NCBI RefSeq assembly: GCF_014199615.1
Contig: NZ_JACHOB010000002.1
Coordinates: 310,001 to 374,000 of the forward strand
DNA from: Parvularcula dongshanensis
Lineage (GTDB): Bacteria; Pseudomonadota; Alphaproteobacteria; Caulobacterales; Parvularculaceae
Length of the DNA: 64,000 nucleotides
Direction of reading: 5' to 3'
This document shows, in pieces, positions 27,049-36,346 of the stretch. The notes beneath the pieces were generated by a model. The model saw only the letters and a program-made list of their open reading frames with translations, was not told the origin of the DNA and ran no database searches. The first letter of the stretch is position 1. Every line of letters begins with the position of its first letter. The translations under genes and the position numbers were made by a program.

Positions 27049-27081
27049 AAGCGCCCCGCGAGCCGCCCTCGCGGGGCGCTT
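27049..27081 (+). terminator. Strong hairpin terminator after rplY
   Basis: A perfect 14-bp stem (AAGCGCCCCGCGAG with CTCGCGGGGCGCTT) and a 5-base loop lie 24 bases after the stop codon. The downstream T run is weak (CGCGTTTC). Confidence 0.78.
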
Positions 27082-27166
27082 CGCGTTTCAGGCCTTGCGA
27101 CCGTTTCCCCCACGCGGCGAACCACCTCGAAGGCAGCCTGTTCGCTCGCCTGGAAAGGAAACGAGC

Positions 27167-27385
27167 ATGTCCAAGACCTACAACAAGGGGACCAAGGTGT
27201 CCTGGAGCTGGGGCAACGGCACGGCGACCGGCAAGGTCGAGAAGAGCAACACCGAGAAGGTGACCCGCAAGATCGACGGCAAGGATATCACCCGCAATGC
27301 CGACGAGGACAACCCAGCCTACTACGTGAAGCAGGACGACGGGGGCGCGGCGCTCAAGAGCCACTCCGAGCTGAACAAGGCCTGA
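27167..27385 (+). CDS. DUF2945 (TUDOR-like) small protein
   Basis: 72 aa, basic, with the DUF2945 pattern KGTKVSWSWGNGTATGKV (7-24), ending KSHSELNKA. The start is chosen from AAGGAAA a few bases upstream; a longer frame from 27005 passes through the terminator and is rejected. The family is also called 'hypervirulence associated protein, TUDOR domain'; no activity is known. Confidence 0.88.
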   Translation: MSKTYNKGTKVSWSWGNGTATGKVEKSNTEKVTRKIDGKDITRNADEDNPAYYVKQDDGGAALKSHSELNKA

Positions 27386-27450
27386 CCGTCATCCGGTTGT
27401 CAGCGGCGGGAGCGCGGCGCACAAAGGGCCCCCGTCACGCCTGAGGTTCT

Positions 27451-28581
27451 ATGTCCGCGCCCTCCTCGCGCCGAACGCTCGCCCGCATCCTCGCCACCGG
27501 CCTTCACACGCCGGAGGCGCGGGTCACCAATGAGGAGCTGGTCGGAGCCTACAATGCCTGGGTCCAGCGGTGGAACGCCGCGCATCCCGACGATCCGCGC
27601 GAGGAGAGCTCGGCGGCCTTCATTGAGAAGGCATCGGGCATCAAAGCGCGGCACGTCCTCGACCGGCAGGGCATGCTCGACCCCGAGCGGATGCGGCCCG
27701 TCTTGCCAGTCCGCCGCGATGACGAGCTTTCGATCATGGCCGAACTCGGCGTCCTCGCGGCGAAGGACGCGATGGCGCGGAGCGGAATCGAGCCGTCGTC
27801 CATCGACGCGGTGATCTGCGCCGCCTCGAACATGCAGCGGCCCTACCCCGCCCTCGCCGTCGAGATCCAGGACGCGTTGGGGATCGAGGGCTTCGCCTTC
27901 GACATGAACGTCGCCTGCGCGTCGGCCGCCTTCGGCATCCAGACGGCGATCGGGCTTCTTTCGACCGGGGCGCGGCGGGTCCTGATGGTGAACCCCGAGA
28001 TCTGCACCGCGCACATCAACTTCCGCGACCGGGACGGCCACTTCATCTTCGGCGACGTCGCGACCGCGGTTATCGTCGGCGGGCCGCCGGACGAGAGCGA
28101 AGCGCCCCTCTTCGACGTGCTCGACACCCGGCTGAAGACCGTGTTCTCGAACAACATCCGCAACAATATGGGCTTCCTCGACCCCGCCACGGACAGCGTG
28201 ATCGACTGGCAGGATCCCGGCACGGACAAGCTCTTCAAGCAGCGCGGGCGGTCGGTGTTCAAAGAGGTCGTGCCCATGGTCGGCGCGATGATCTCCGAGC
28301 ACCTCGCCGACAACGGCGTCGAGGCGTCCGAGGTCTCGCGGCTCTGGCTGCACCAGGCGAACCTCTCGATGAACCAGCTGATCGCGAAGAAGGTGCTCGG
28401 CCACGAGGCGAGCGAGGAGGAGGCGCCAGTGGTGCTCGACGAGTACGCGAACACGTCGTCTGCCGGCTCGATCATCGCCTTCCACCTGCACCATGCGGAC
28501 CTTTCGCCCGGTGAGATCGGCGTGATCTCGGGCTTCGGCGCGGGGTACTCCGCCGGCTCCGTCATCGTTCGGGCGGTCTGA
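27451..28581 (+). CDS. Beta-ketoacyl-ACP synthase III family protein (FabH-like)
   Basis: 376 aa, longer than E. coli FabH (317) and close to the PA3286-type KAS III of about 370. Catalytic C156 (MNVACASAA), H301 (LWLHQAN) and N334 (YANTSSAG) are intact. It should condense an acyl-CoA with malonyl-ACP. The longer form in Pseudomonas shunts octanoyl-CoA from beta-oxidation into fatty acid synthesis; that role here is possible but unproven. The next gene starts two bases after the stop. Confidence 0.88.
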   Translation: MSAPSSRRTLARILATGLHTPEARVTNEELVGAYNAWVQRWNAAHPDDPREESSAAFIEKASGIKARHVLDRQGMLDPERMRPVLPVRRDDELSIMAELGVLAAKDAMARSGIEPSSIDAVICAASNMQRPYPALAVEIQDALGIEGFAFDMNVACASAAFGIQTAIGLLSTGARRVLMVNPEICTAHINFRDRDGHFIFGDVATAVIVGGPPDESEAPLFDVLDTRLKTVFSNNIRNNMGFLDPATDSVIDWQDPGTDKLFKQRGRSVFKEVVPMVGAMISEHLADNGVEASEVSRLWLHQANLSMNQLIAKKVLGHEASEEEAPVVLDEYANTSSAGSIIAFHLHHADLSPGEIGVISGFGAGYSAGSVIVRAV

Positions 28582-28583
28582 GC

Positions 28584-29222
28584 GTGGCCGGACCGGACGC
28601 GCATACCTACGAGCCGAAGAACGGGCATGGGCTTCGGCACGATCCCTTCAACTCGATCGTCGCGCCGCGCCCCATCGGCTGGGTCTCGACCTGCGACGGC
28701 GAGGGCCGGGCGAACCTCGCGCCCTACAGCTTCTTCAATGCCCTCGCCTACACGCCGCCGACGATCGGCTTTTCGAGCTCTGGCCGGAAGGACAGCCTGG
28801 AGAACGCCGAGGCGACGGGGCAGTTCGTTTGGAACCTCGCGACGCGCGCTCTCGGTGCGGCGATGAACGCGACCGCTGCCGCCGTCGCCCAAGGCGCCAG
28901 CGAGTTCGAGCTCGCAGGGCTGACGCCCGCGAAGAGCCGCCTCGTCGCGGCGCCGCGCGTCCTCGAAAGCCCCGTCAACTTCGAGTGCGTCGTCACGGAC
29001 ATCGTCCGGCTTCGGACCAAGGAGGGCGAAGACATGCCCAACTGGTTCGTCATCGGCGAGGTCGTCATGGTCCATATCGACCCGGCACTCGTTGCGACAG
29101 GCGTCTTCGAGACCGAGAAGGCGGACCCCATCATGCGCGGCGGCGGGCCGACGGCCTACTTCGCGCTCGGCGACCGGATCGACATGGCTCGGCCCGAAAC
29201 GCCTGACGGCCTCCGCCGCTAG
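28584..29222 (+). CDS. Flavin reductase-like (FMN-binding split barrel) protein
   Basis: 212 aa, starting with GTG. RPIGWVSTCDGEGRANLAPYS (residues about 29-49) is the FMN-binding signature of the flavin reductase-like family, with a C-terminal portion shared with the YoaI/DIM6-type subfamily. It uses FMN as cofactor; the reaction is unknown. Two bases after the FabH-like gene, it is probably co-translated. Confidence 0.85.
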   Translation: MAGPDAHTYEPKNGHGLRHDPFNSIVAPRPIGWVSTCDGEGRANLAPYSFFNALAYTPPTIGFSSSGRKDSLENAEATGQFVWNLATRALGAAMNATAAAVAQGASEFELAGLTPAKSRLVAAPRVLESPVNFECVVTDIVRLRTKEGEDMPNWFVIGEVVMVHIDPALVATGVFETEKADPIMRGGGPTAYFALGDRIDMARPETPDGLRR

Positions 29223-29232
29223 AGCTTCGCCC

Positions 29233-29817
29233 ATGTCCCAGACACCGCCGCCGCGCGCCTGGCAGCGCATGCTCTCAGGAAGAAGGCTCGACATCCTCGA
29301 CCCCTCGCCGCTCGACGTCGAGATCGAGGACATCGCCCACGGCCTCGCCCGCGTCGCCCGCTGGAACGGGCAGACGACGGGCCCCCTGCCCTTCAACGTC
29401 GCTCATCACTCGGTCATCGTCACCGACCTCTGCGCGGCGCGAAACCCGAATTGGCCGAAGGAGCACCTCCTCGCCGCCCTCCTCCACGACGCGCCCGAAT
29501 ACGTCATCGGCGACATGATCAGCCCGTTCAAAGCAGCGCTCGGGGCGAGGTACCGCGAGGTCGAGCACGGCCTTCAGCGAGCGGTGCACCTGCGCTTCGG
29601 CCTGCCGCCCGAGCTGCCCGAGAAGGTCGGCAAGCAGATCAAGCGCGCCGACCGCATCTGCGCCTACTTCGAGGCGGTCCAGATCGCAGGCTTCGGCGTC
29701 TCGGAGAGCCGCAAGCTCTTCGGCGATCCGCGGCCCCACGCGCTGACGATCGAGGCTTTGGACGCGGAGGCGAGCCAGGCGCTGTACCTCGAGCGGTTCG
29801 AGAGCTTGGCTGGGTGA
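29233..29817 (+). CDS. HD-domain hydrolase, YfbR-like (5'-nucleotidase type)
   Basis: 194 aa. NVAHHSV (55-61), LLHDAPEYVIGD (84-95) and KRADRICAYFEA (about 139) supply the H...HD...D metal ligands. Family members such as E. coli YfbR dephosphorylate deoxynucleoside monophosphates. The start at 29233 is the ATG after the flavin reductase stop; the longer frame overlaps that gene. Confidence 0.82.
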   Translation: MSQTPPPRAWQRMLSGRRLDILDPSPLDVEIEDIAHGLARVARWNGQTTGPLPFNVAHHSVIVTDLCAARNPNWPKEHLLAALLHDAPEYVIGDMISPFKAALGARYREVEHGLQRAVHLRFGLPPELPEKVGKQIKRADRICAYFEAVQIAGFGVSESRKLFGDPRPHALTIEALDAEASQALYLERFESLAG

Positions 29818-30340
29818 CGCGCAAGCGCCGTCGTCCGCTAAGCGGCGATACGATGGTCCGGGGTGTCCCGCGCGCGGCCCGCCGCAGCGAAGGGTTGAGT
29901 AAGGTTTGCTGCGGCGTGAAGGGTCCCACACCGTAGCCTGACGCGCGGCACGGGACCCTCCACGCCCCTCGGCGCGATCCGCCGGGGCCGTTCTTCAGCT
30001 CGCCCGGCGCGTGTCTGGCCCGATACGGCGGGATGCATTCCATCACCCAGGCCGACCGGCACGTGGTCCCGCAGCGGCAGGCAGAGCAGGCGTCAGCTGT
30101 CCGCCCCGCCCCGGCCCTGCCGCGACGAGACAAGAGTGCCATAGGCTAAGAACACGGGGACAAGTTCGCCGCTGGGATCACCTCTCCCGCTTGCGGGAGA
30201 GGTCGAAGGCCGCGTCAGCGGGCTTCGGGTGAGGGCCAGCGGCGGTGACGCCTGGCACGACCCTCGCTTCCCCTCACCCCAAATCAAAGATTTGGACCTC
30301 TCCCAGAGGGAGAGGTGGCGGCACGCTTCCGCGAGCCGCC
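29818..30340. other. Long non-coding interval with stacked hairpins
   Basis: No convincing gene is present. Three strong inverted repeats follow each other: 29881-29915 (8-bp GCCGCAGC/GCTGCGGC), 29913-29966 (14 bp with one mismatch, GGCGTGAAGGGTCCC side) and about 29965-29987 (CCCC..GGCG/CGCC GGGG). The first two share three bases, so they could be alternative structures. Another short hairpin is at about 30030-30049. The stretch ends in the palindromic repeat at 30180-30316. It may be a structured RNA, but I could not match it to rnpB, tmRNA, SRP RNA or 6S RNA. Confidence 0.5.
30180..30316. repeat. Composite palindromic (REP-like) intergenic repeat
   Basis: A nested set of inverted repeats: an 11-bp perfect palindrome ACCTCTCCCGC-tt-GCGGGAGAGGT (30180-30203), GGGTGAGGG (30227-30235) with CCCTCACCC (30271-30279), CAAATC-aaa-GATTTG (30280-30294) and CCTCTCCC-aga-GGGAGAGG (30297-30315). 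Elements of this CTCTCCC/GGGTGAGGG type are known as dispersed intergenic repeats in proteobacteria. Confidence 0.75.
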
Positions 30341-31285
30341 CTACGCCGAGACGCCTAGCTGCTTCTCGATGGCTTCGCGGTAGCCGCGTCCGACGGGGAC
30401 GTCCTGGCCGTCCGTCAGCACGGCGCGGAGGCCGCCGTTCCCGTCAGGATGCAGGGCGGTGACGGCATAGCTCGGCACGAGCCAGGAACGGTGGACGCGC
30501 AGCATGGGCTGGCCTGCGCCTTCGAGGGTCTTCGCGAGCGCGGCGAGCGTGGAGCGCACGAGGATCGGTGGGCCGCCCGTGCTGACCTCGACGTAGTTGC
30601 CCGCGGCGCGCGCCCAGGCGACGTCGAGCGGCTCGACCAGCACCGTCGTCGCGCCGCAGCGCAGGGCGACCTTCGTGGCGGGGCGAGGCGGCGGCGCTTC
30701 GGGATCGCGCCGCGCCTCGCTGCCTCTGAGCACCGCCGTCATGACGTAGGCCAGGATCAGGTAGCCGACGGCGTCCTTCCTGTACTCGTAGAGAAGCTCG
30801 GTGACCGGATCGCCGAAGAAGCGGTAGCGATGGCCGAGGAGGCTCGGGGCGAGCAGCGTCCGCAAGAGGACCATGCCCGCGACGTGCGCGAGCGAGTAGG
30901 GAACCGTCGCGAGCGCGTGGACGGCGAGGCTGCGTCGCCAGCCGGGGCCTAAGAGCGGCCACCGCCTGATGAGCGCGAAGAGGACGGGCAGGAGCGCGAT
31001 CACCACGACCGCGCTCGTCCCTTCCCAAAGCCAGGGAGCAAGCCCCGCGACCTCGCCGCGCCGCATCGCCTCGGTCTGGACGCTGAGGGCGTTCACGACG
31101 CCCGCGACGCAGGCGATCAGGCTGCAGACGAGGAACGCGCTGGCCTCGGCGGAGAGGCGCGGGCGTCCGTCCCCGGGCGCCGCGTTTCGTCCCGCCGCCG
31201 TCCCTTCGGCCCGCGTCCCGTCACTTCGCGCTTCTGGCGCGAGGCGGTCCGGCGCAGGCCGGCGACGTGATCTGGAGAGCACCAT
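30341..31285 (-). CDS. Membrane-bound LytTR-family transcription regulator
   Basis: 314 aa. About four membrane segments (roughly residues 45-200) precede a C-terminal LytTR DNA-binding domain (about 210-314) with VEPLDVAWARAAGNYVEV and MLRVHRSWLVP. There is no receiver domain, so this is a one-component membrane-anchored regulator. The start is uncertain; the ATG at 31285 shares the CATG at 31283-31286 with the divergent acyltransferase start. It may control that gene. Confidence 0.75.
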   Translation of the reverse strand: MVLSRSRRRPAPDRLAPEARSDGTRAEGTAAGRNAAPGDGRPRLSAEASAFLVCSLIACVAGVVNALSVQTEAMRRGEVAGLAPWLWEGTSAVVVIALLPVLFALIRRWPLLGPGWRRSLAVHALATVPYSLAHVAGMVLLRTLLAPSLLGHRYRFFGDPVTELLYEYRKDAVGYLILAYVMTAVLRGSEARRDPEAPPPRPATKVALRCGATTVLVEPLDVAWARAAGNYVEVSTGGPPILVRSTLAALAKTLEGAGQPMLRVHRSWLVPSYAVTALHPDGNGGLRAVLTDGQDVPVGRGYREAIEKQLGVSA

Positions 31286-32510
31286 GTCCCTGACCGTCCC
31301 CTCCGCCCGTCCTTCGCGCGCCGCTGCGGCGCCTCCGGGCCGCCGATACGACCTCGACGCGGTGCGGGTCGGCGCGTTCGGCCTCCTCATCCTCTACCAC
31401 GTCGGCATGTTCTACGTGACCTGGGACTGGCACGTGAAGAGCCCTTACGCCTCGGCCGCGGCCGAGCCCCTCATGCGGCTCGTCAACCCGTGGCGCCTGG
31501 CGATCCTGTTCTTCGTCTCGGGTGTGGCGGTCCGCTTCGCGACCGACAAGGCGTCCTCGCGGGGACGGTTCGCCGCCAGCCGCCTCTTGCGCCTCGGCCT
31601 GCCGATCCTGGTCGGCATGCTGGTGACGGTGGCGCCGCAGACCTACTTCGAGCTGCGCCAGGACGGGGCGATCCCGCCGGACTTCGGCGCGTTCTACGCG
31701 CGCTACCTGTCGGGCGACCTGCCGCTTCTGACGCCGACCTGGAACCACCTTTGGTACCTTGTCTACCTCTTGGTCTACGTCCTCCTCCTGCTGCCGGTCC
31801 TGCCCCTCCTTCGGCGGCTCGCGGCGCGCGAGGCGCTCGGCCGTCTGCTCGGCGGCCCCTGGCGCCTTCTCCTCCTCGTGCCGCTGCCCTTCATCCTCTT
31901 CGAGCTGACGCTCTCGGAACGCTTCCCGACGACGCATGCGCTCGTCGACGACTGGGGGAACCACGCGCACCGGCTGACGATCTTCCTCCTCGGCGTCCTC
32001 GCCGCGAAGGACGAGCGGTTCTGGGGAAGCGTCGACCGCGCCCTGCCCGCCGCGGCCGCGATCGCGATTCTCCTCGTGCCGGCCCGGCTCTTCGCGCAGC
32101 CGCTCTACGACGCGCTGACGAGCCATGACCTCGGCGACGGCGCGTGGACGGTCGGCTACGTCCTCTACGCCTGGTCGGTCATCGTCGCGCTTCTGGGCTT
32201 TGCACGCCGGGCGGTGCGCGGACCGTCCGCCGCCCTCGCCTACGCGAACGGCGCGGTCTTCTGCTGGTACGTCCTGCACCAGACGATCATCGTCGCCGTC
32301 GGCTACGCGCTCGCGCCGATGCGCCTGGGGGCCTGGCCCGAGGCGATCCTCGTGATCCTTGCCACCGTGATCGGATGCCTTGCAGGCTACGAGCTGCTGC
32401 GGCGCGTCCCCGGCGTGCGGATCGCCTTCGGAATCAAAGAGGGGCGCCGACGATCCTCCTCGCAGGCCGCCCCGCAGGGCTCGGGACGCACCGCGCCGAC
32501 GCCGCGTTGA
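31284..32510 (+). CDS. Acyltransferase-3 family membrane protein
   Basis: 408 aa with about ten membrane segments. RYDLDAVRVGAFGLLILYHVG (about residues 21-41) carries the catalytic-type R/H pair of acyltransferase-3 (OafA/OpgC-like) proteins. WNHLWYLVYL lies near 150. The family moves acyl groups, often acetyl or succinyl, onto sugars at the inner membrane. A GGAGAG site precedes the start. The Ala/Ser/Arg-rich tail after about 385 is cytoplasmic and unique. Confidence 0.8.
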   Translation: MSLTVPSARPSRAAAAPPGRRYDLDAVRVGAFGLLILYHVGMFYVTWDWHVKSPYASAAAEPLMRLVNPWRLAILFFVSGVAVRFATDKASSRGRFAASRLLRLGLPILVGMLVTVAPQTYFELRQDGAIPPDFGAFYARYLSGDLPLLTPTWNHLWYLVYLLVYVLLLLPVLPLLRRLAAREALGRLLGGPWRLLLLVPLPFILFELTLSERFPTTHALVDDWGNHAHRLTIFLLGVLAAKDERFWGSVDRALPAAAAIAILLVPARLFAQPLYDALTSHDLGDGAWTVGYVLYAWSVIVALLGFARRAVRGPSAALAYANGAVFCWYVLHQTIIVAVGYALAPMRLGAWPEAILVILATVIGCLAGYELLRRVPGVRIAFGIKEGRRRSSSQAAPQGSGRTAPTPR

Positions 32511-32576
32511 CGCGTCGAGGCTTAGGACAGGCCGGCCGGTTGATGCGGGGCGTCCCAACGCCGACATTGCGCCTCC

Positions 32577-33509
32577 ATGCAGCACCGCGTCGTCATCGGC
32601 CTCAACGCCGTCGTCACCGCCCTGATGGGCGGGGAGCCCCACGTCCTCTGCGTCCGGCGCGAGGACGGCTGGGGCCTGCCCTACGGCGCCTTCGATCCCG
32701 TGCGGCACCGCACCTTCGAGATCGGCATGCGGGACTTCGTCAGCCGTCAGACCGCGCTGACGCTGGGCTACGCCGAGCAGCTCTACACCTTCGGGGACGA
32801 GGGGCGGGAGGCGCCGCTGGCGAGCCTTTCGGGCGGCGAGGCGTCGGACCGGATCGTCTCGGTCGGCTACCTCGCGCTGTCGCCCGAGGCCGGGTCCACG
32901 GGCCGCCGGGAGGTCGCCTGGCGCAGCTGGTACGACCACTTCCCCTGGGAGGACCGGCGGCGCGGCGACGAGGCGCTGGGGCCGATCTTGGACGCGCTCA
33001 TGGCCTGGGCCGCAGGCGAGGCGAGCCGCCAGGCCCGAATCGCCCTCGCCTTCGGCCAGGCCGAGGAAGGTTGGCAGGAAGAGCGGGCGCTCGACCGCTA
33101 CGAACTGATGTACGAGGCGGGCCTCGTGCCCGAGGCCGAGCGGGACGGCCACGCCGGCGGGCGCAGGATGGCGGATGACGGCGCGATGACCTCGGACCAC
33201 CGCCGCATCCTCGCGACCGCGATCGGCCGCCTGCGCGGCAAGCTGCGCTACCGTCCGGTGATCTTCGAGCTGGTGCCGGACCCCTTCACCCTCTCGGACC
33301 TGCAAGAAGCCGTCGAAGGCGTGCTCGGCTTCTGCGTGCACAAGCAGAACTTCCGCCGGGCGGTCGAGGCGACGGGCCTCGTGCGCAAGACGGGCGAGAC
33401 GGCGCAAGGGACCGGCGGACGGCCCGCCGCGCTCTACGCCCGGGCGCGGGTGCCGGTGACGGCGGGGCTCGGCCTCACCCTCCCCCGCCTGCGCGCCGAG
33501 TGCGCCTGA
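32577..33509 (+). CDS. nrtR: NrtR-type NAD biosynthesis regulator
   Basis: 310 aa, an N-terminal Nudix-like domain (about 1-150) with a degenerate Nudix box joined to a C-terminal winged helix (about 215-300; [22 protein letters not shown]). NrtR proteins bind ADP-ribose or related ligands in the Nudix domain and repress NAD genes. Here it is followed 106 bp downstream by nadA with a palindromic operator between them, which fits that role closely. Nudix catalysis is probably lost. Confidence 0.88.
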   Translation: MQHRVVIGLNAVVTALMGGEPHVLCVRREDGWGLPYGAFDPVRHRTFEIGMRDFVSRQTALTLGYAEQLYTFGDEGREAPLASLSGGEASDRIVSVGYLALSPEAGSTGRREVAWRSWYDHFPWEDRRRGDEALGPILDALMAWAAGEASRQARIALAFGQAEEGWQEERALDRYELMYEAGLVPEAERDGHAGGRRMADDGAMTSDHRRILATAIGRLRGKLRYRPVIFELVPDPFTLSDLQEAVEGVLGFCVHKQNFRRAVEATGLVRKTGETAQGTGGRPAALYARARVPVTAGLGLTLPRLRAECA

Positions 33510-33578
33510 GCCACACATCCGTGAGACCGCGCAGGCCGCTTGCGCCCCCGCCTTGCCGCGACTAGGGTCCGCCCCTAC

Positions 33579-33600
33579 TTATGCTCTAGTTGAGCAAATA
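33579..33600 (+). promoter_or_regulatory. Candidate NrtR operator before nadA
   Basis: TTATGCTC-tagtt-GAGCAAATA is an interrupted palindrome (arms TATGCTC and GAGCAAA pair at six of seven positions) 16 bases before the nadA start and just upstream of its ribosome site GGGAGG. Its position fits repression of nadA by the adjacent nrtR product. Confidence 0.7.
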
Positions 33601-33615
33601 TCCGGGAGGCGGTTC

Positions 33616-34713
33616 ATGCCCTTCGACGCCCTGAACGAGACGTCTGCGCTCGCCTACACGGACGAGGTGCGGGCGAAGACCGACCACCTCTACGCCCTCG
33701 TCGAGGCGAAGATCCCGCGCATCGAGTGGGAGGCGATCGCGCCCGTCATCGCGCGCATCAACGACCTCAAGCGGCAGAAGAACGCGATCATCCTCGCGCA
33801 CAACTACATGACGCCGGAGATCTTCGCCTGCGTCGGCGACTTCCGCGGCGACAGCCTCGCGCTGGCGCGCGAAGCCGCGCGGACGGAGGCGGACCTGATC
33901 GTGCAGGCGGGCGTCCACTTCATGGCGGAGACGTCGAAGATCCTCGCGCCCGGCAAGACCGTGCTGATCCCCTCGATGGAGGCGGGGTGCTCGCTCGCCT
34001 CCTCGATCACGGGCGCGGACGTGCGGCTCCTGAAGGAGCGCTATCCGGGCGTGCCCGTCGTCACCTATGTGAACACGACCGCCGAGGTGAAGGCGGAGAC
34101 CGACATCTGCTGCACCTCCTCCAACGCGGTCCAGGTCTGCGAGCACGCCGCGCGCGAGGCGGGCACGGACACGGTGATCTGCATCCCCGACCAGTTCCTC
34201 GCGCGCAACGTCGCGGCGATGACGGACCTCAAGATCGTCACCTGGGCCGGGGCCTGCGAGGTGCATGAGCGCTTCACCGCCGAGGACATCCGCGAGATCA
34301 AGGAAGGCCATCCGGGCGTCCAGATCCTCGCCCACCCCGAATGCCCGCCCGAGGTCCTGGCCGAGGCGGACTTCGCAGGGTCCACGGGCGCGATGAACGC
34401 CTACGTCCGGGACAAGCAGCCGCGCAACGTGGTGCTGATCACCGAGTGCTCGATGTCCGACAACGTCGCGCTCGAGAACCCGGGCGTCGACTTCGTGCGG
34501 CCCTGCAACCTCTGCCCGCACATGAAGCGGATCACGCTGGAGGGCATCCTGAACAGCCTCGAGAACGGCGTGCACGAAGTGACGGTCGACCCGGTGATCG
34601 CGGCGCGGGCGCGCGAGGCCGTGGAGCGGATGATCGCGCTTCCGGACCCTGCGGTGCCCGCGCGCTTCGACGGCCGGACGGGGCGCGACGTGATCTCGGT
34701 GGAGACGCGGTAG
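33616..34713 (+). CDS. nadA: Quinolinate synthase
   Basis: 365 aa from the ATG at 33616, chosen by GGGAGG about seven bases upstream; the longer frame runs through the operator. LAHNYM (60-65), the cysteine C125 in [17 protein letters not shown] and [13 protein letters not shown] (about 300-312) give the 4Fe-4S ligands and active site. It condenses iminoaspartate with dihydroxyacetone phosphate to quinolinate in de novo NAD synthesis. It is followed by nadB after one base. Confidence 0.95.
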   Translation: MPFDALNETSALAYTDEVRAKTDHLYALVEAKIPRIEWEAIAPVIARINDLKRQKNAIILAHNYMTPEIFACVGDFRGDSLALAREAARTEADLIVQAGVHFMAETSKILAPGKTVLIPSMEAGCSLASSITGADVRLLKERYPGVPVVTYVNTTAEVKAETDICCTSSNAVQVCEHAAREAGTDTVICIPDQFLARNVAAMTDLKIVTWAGACEVHERFTAEDIREIKEGHPGVQILAHPECPPEVLAEADFAGSTGAMNAYVRDKQPRNVVLITECSMSDNVALENPGVDFVRPCNLCPHMKRITLEGILNSLENGVHEVTVDPVIAARAREAVERMIALPDPAVPARFDGRTGRDVISVETR

Positions 34714-34714
34714 G

Positions 34715-36235
34715 ATGAAGGCCGCTCCCGCCCAAGGGGGCGTCCTCATCGTCGGCGCGGGGATCGCCGGGCTCTACACCGCGCTCAAGCTCGCCCCCCG
34801 GCCCGTCACCATCGTCACCGCCGGGCGCTTGGGCGAGGGCGGCAGTTCCGAGTGGGCGCAGGGCGGGCTCGCCGCTGCCGTCGGCGAAGGGGACACGCCC
34901 GAGCAGCACCTCGCCGACACGATCGCGGCCGGGGCGGGCCTCGTCGACGAGGCGGCGGCGCGCATCCTCTGCGAGGACGGGCCTGCGCGCATCCATGACC
35001 TCCTCTCGCTCGGCGTGCCCTTCGACACGGACGAGGCCGGGAACCTCAAGGTCGGGCGCGAGGCCGCGCATGGGCGCGACCGGATCGTGCATGTCGGCGG
35101 GGACGAGGCGGGCGCGACGATCATGCGGGTGCTGACGGAGCGGGCCCGGGCCGCTTCGCACATCGAGGTCCGCGAGCGCCACGTCGCCGAGCGCCTGATC
35201 GTCAAGGACGGGCGCGTCGCGGGCGCGGTCTGCTGGGACATCGAGGCGGGCGAACCCGTCTCGGTCCCGTCTTGCGAGACGATCCTCGCCACGGGCGGCG
35301 CGGGCGGGCTCTTCGCGGTCACCACGAACCCGCTCCACGCGCAGGGCCACGGCCTCGTCCTCGCCTACGAGGCGGGTGCCAGCTTGCGCGACCTCGAGTT
35401 CGTCCAGTTCCACCCCACCGGCATCGACATCGGACGCGACCCGGCGCCGCTGGCGACCGAAGCCCTGCGCGGAGACGGCGCGACGCTGCACGACGCGCAC
35501 GGACGGCGCTTCATGCGAGGCTTGCACGAGGACGCGGAGCTCGCGCCGCGCGACGTCGTCGCGCGCGGCGTCGCGGGCGCCATCAAGGAGACCGGCGCGG
35601 CGTTCCTAGACGCCCGGGCGGCGATCGGCGCGGCCTTCCCCGCCCGCTTCCCCACCGTCTTCGAGGCCTGCATGGCGGGCGGCGTCGATCCGCGCGTCAA
35701 GCCGATCCCCGTCGCGCCCGCCGCGCACTACCACATGGGCGGCGTGCTGACGGACCTCGATGGCCGAGCCGACGTGCCGGGTCTCTGGGCGGTCGGCGAG
35801 GTCGCCTCGACGGGCGTCCACGGCGCGAACCGCCTGGCGTCCAACAGCCTCCTCGAAGCCCTCGTCTTCGGCGCCCGCGCGGCGCGTGCGATGCCTGAGA
35901 CGGTCCGGTGCGGCGCGCCTGCCGACCCGCCCGGCTTCACCCGGCCTTCCAAGCCGGCGACCGACATGGCGGAGCTACGGCGCGCCATGTCGCGCGACTG
36001 CGGCCTCCTGCGGGAGGCGGGCAGCCTCGGTGCCCTGCTCGCCGGGATCGATCCGGAGGCCGCGCAGACCGTCGGCGGACGCCTCGCCCGCGGCGCAGCG
36101 AAGCTGATCGTGGAAGCCGCCCTCTCCCGCGAGGAGAGCCGCGGCGCCCATCAGCGGACGGACTTTCCCGAGGTGGCTCCGCCTCGTCATAGCCTCGCCC
36201 GGCGAGGGGGGACGATGGGTGATGGGGCCGTTTGA
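34715..36235 (+). CDS. nadB: L-aspartate oxidase
   Basis: 506 aa, near the normal length. GAGIAGLYTAL (15-25) binds FAD; SSEWAQGGLAAA (about 44-55), EFVQFHPTG (about 229-237), the AAHYHMGGV (about 338-346) and GANRLASNSLLEALVFG (about 370-386) are the hallmarks of the succinate dehydrogenase/aspartate oxidase family. It makes iminoaspartate for NadA. The C-terminal 20 residues are unusual and basic. Confidence 0.94.
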   Translation: MKAAPAQGGVLIVGAGIAGLYTALKLAPRPVTIVTAGRLGEGGSSEWAQGGLAAAVGEGDTPEQHLADTIAAGAGLVDEAAARILCEDGPARIHDLLSLGVPFDTDEAGNLKVGREAAHGRDRIVHVGGDEAGATIMRVLTERARAASHIEVRERHVAERLIVKDGRVAGAVCWDIEAGEPVSVPSCETILATGGAGGLFAVTTNPLHAQGHGLVLAYEAGASLRDLEFVQFHPTGIDIGRDPAPLATEALRGDGATLHDAHGRRFMRGLHEDAELAPRDVVARGVAGAIKETGAAFLDARAAIGAAFPARFPTVFEACMAGGVDPRVKPIPVAPAAHYHMGGVLTDLDGRADVPGLWAVGEVASTGVHGANRLASNSLLEALVFGARAARAMPETVRCGAPADPPGFTRPSKPATDMAELRRAMSRDCGLLREAGSLGALLAGIDPEAAQTVGGRLARGAAKLIVEAALSREESRGAHQRTDFPEVAPPRHSLARRGGTMGDGAV

Positions 36236-36346
36236 CGCCTCAAGGCTGCCCTTCACCGGCGCCTGAAGGCAGGCTTTACGTGACGGGCCCGCCCAAAACG
36301 TCCAGGATGGCCGCCAAGGGCAACCGGCGGTTCTAGAGGGCAAATC

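Noticed and set aside
29818-30170. RNase P RNA, tmRNA or SRP RNA in the gene-free stretch
   Set aside because: None of the conserved sequence cores of these RNAs (such as the tmRNA tag frame or the SRP GGAA/AGCA loop) could be found.
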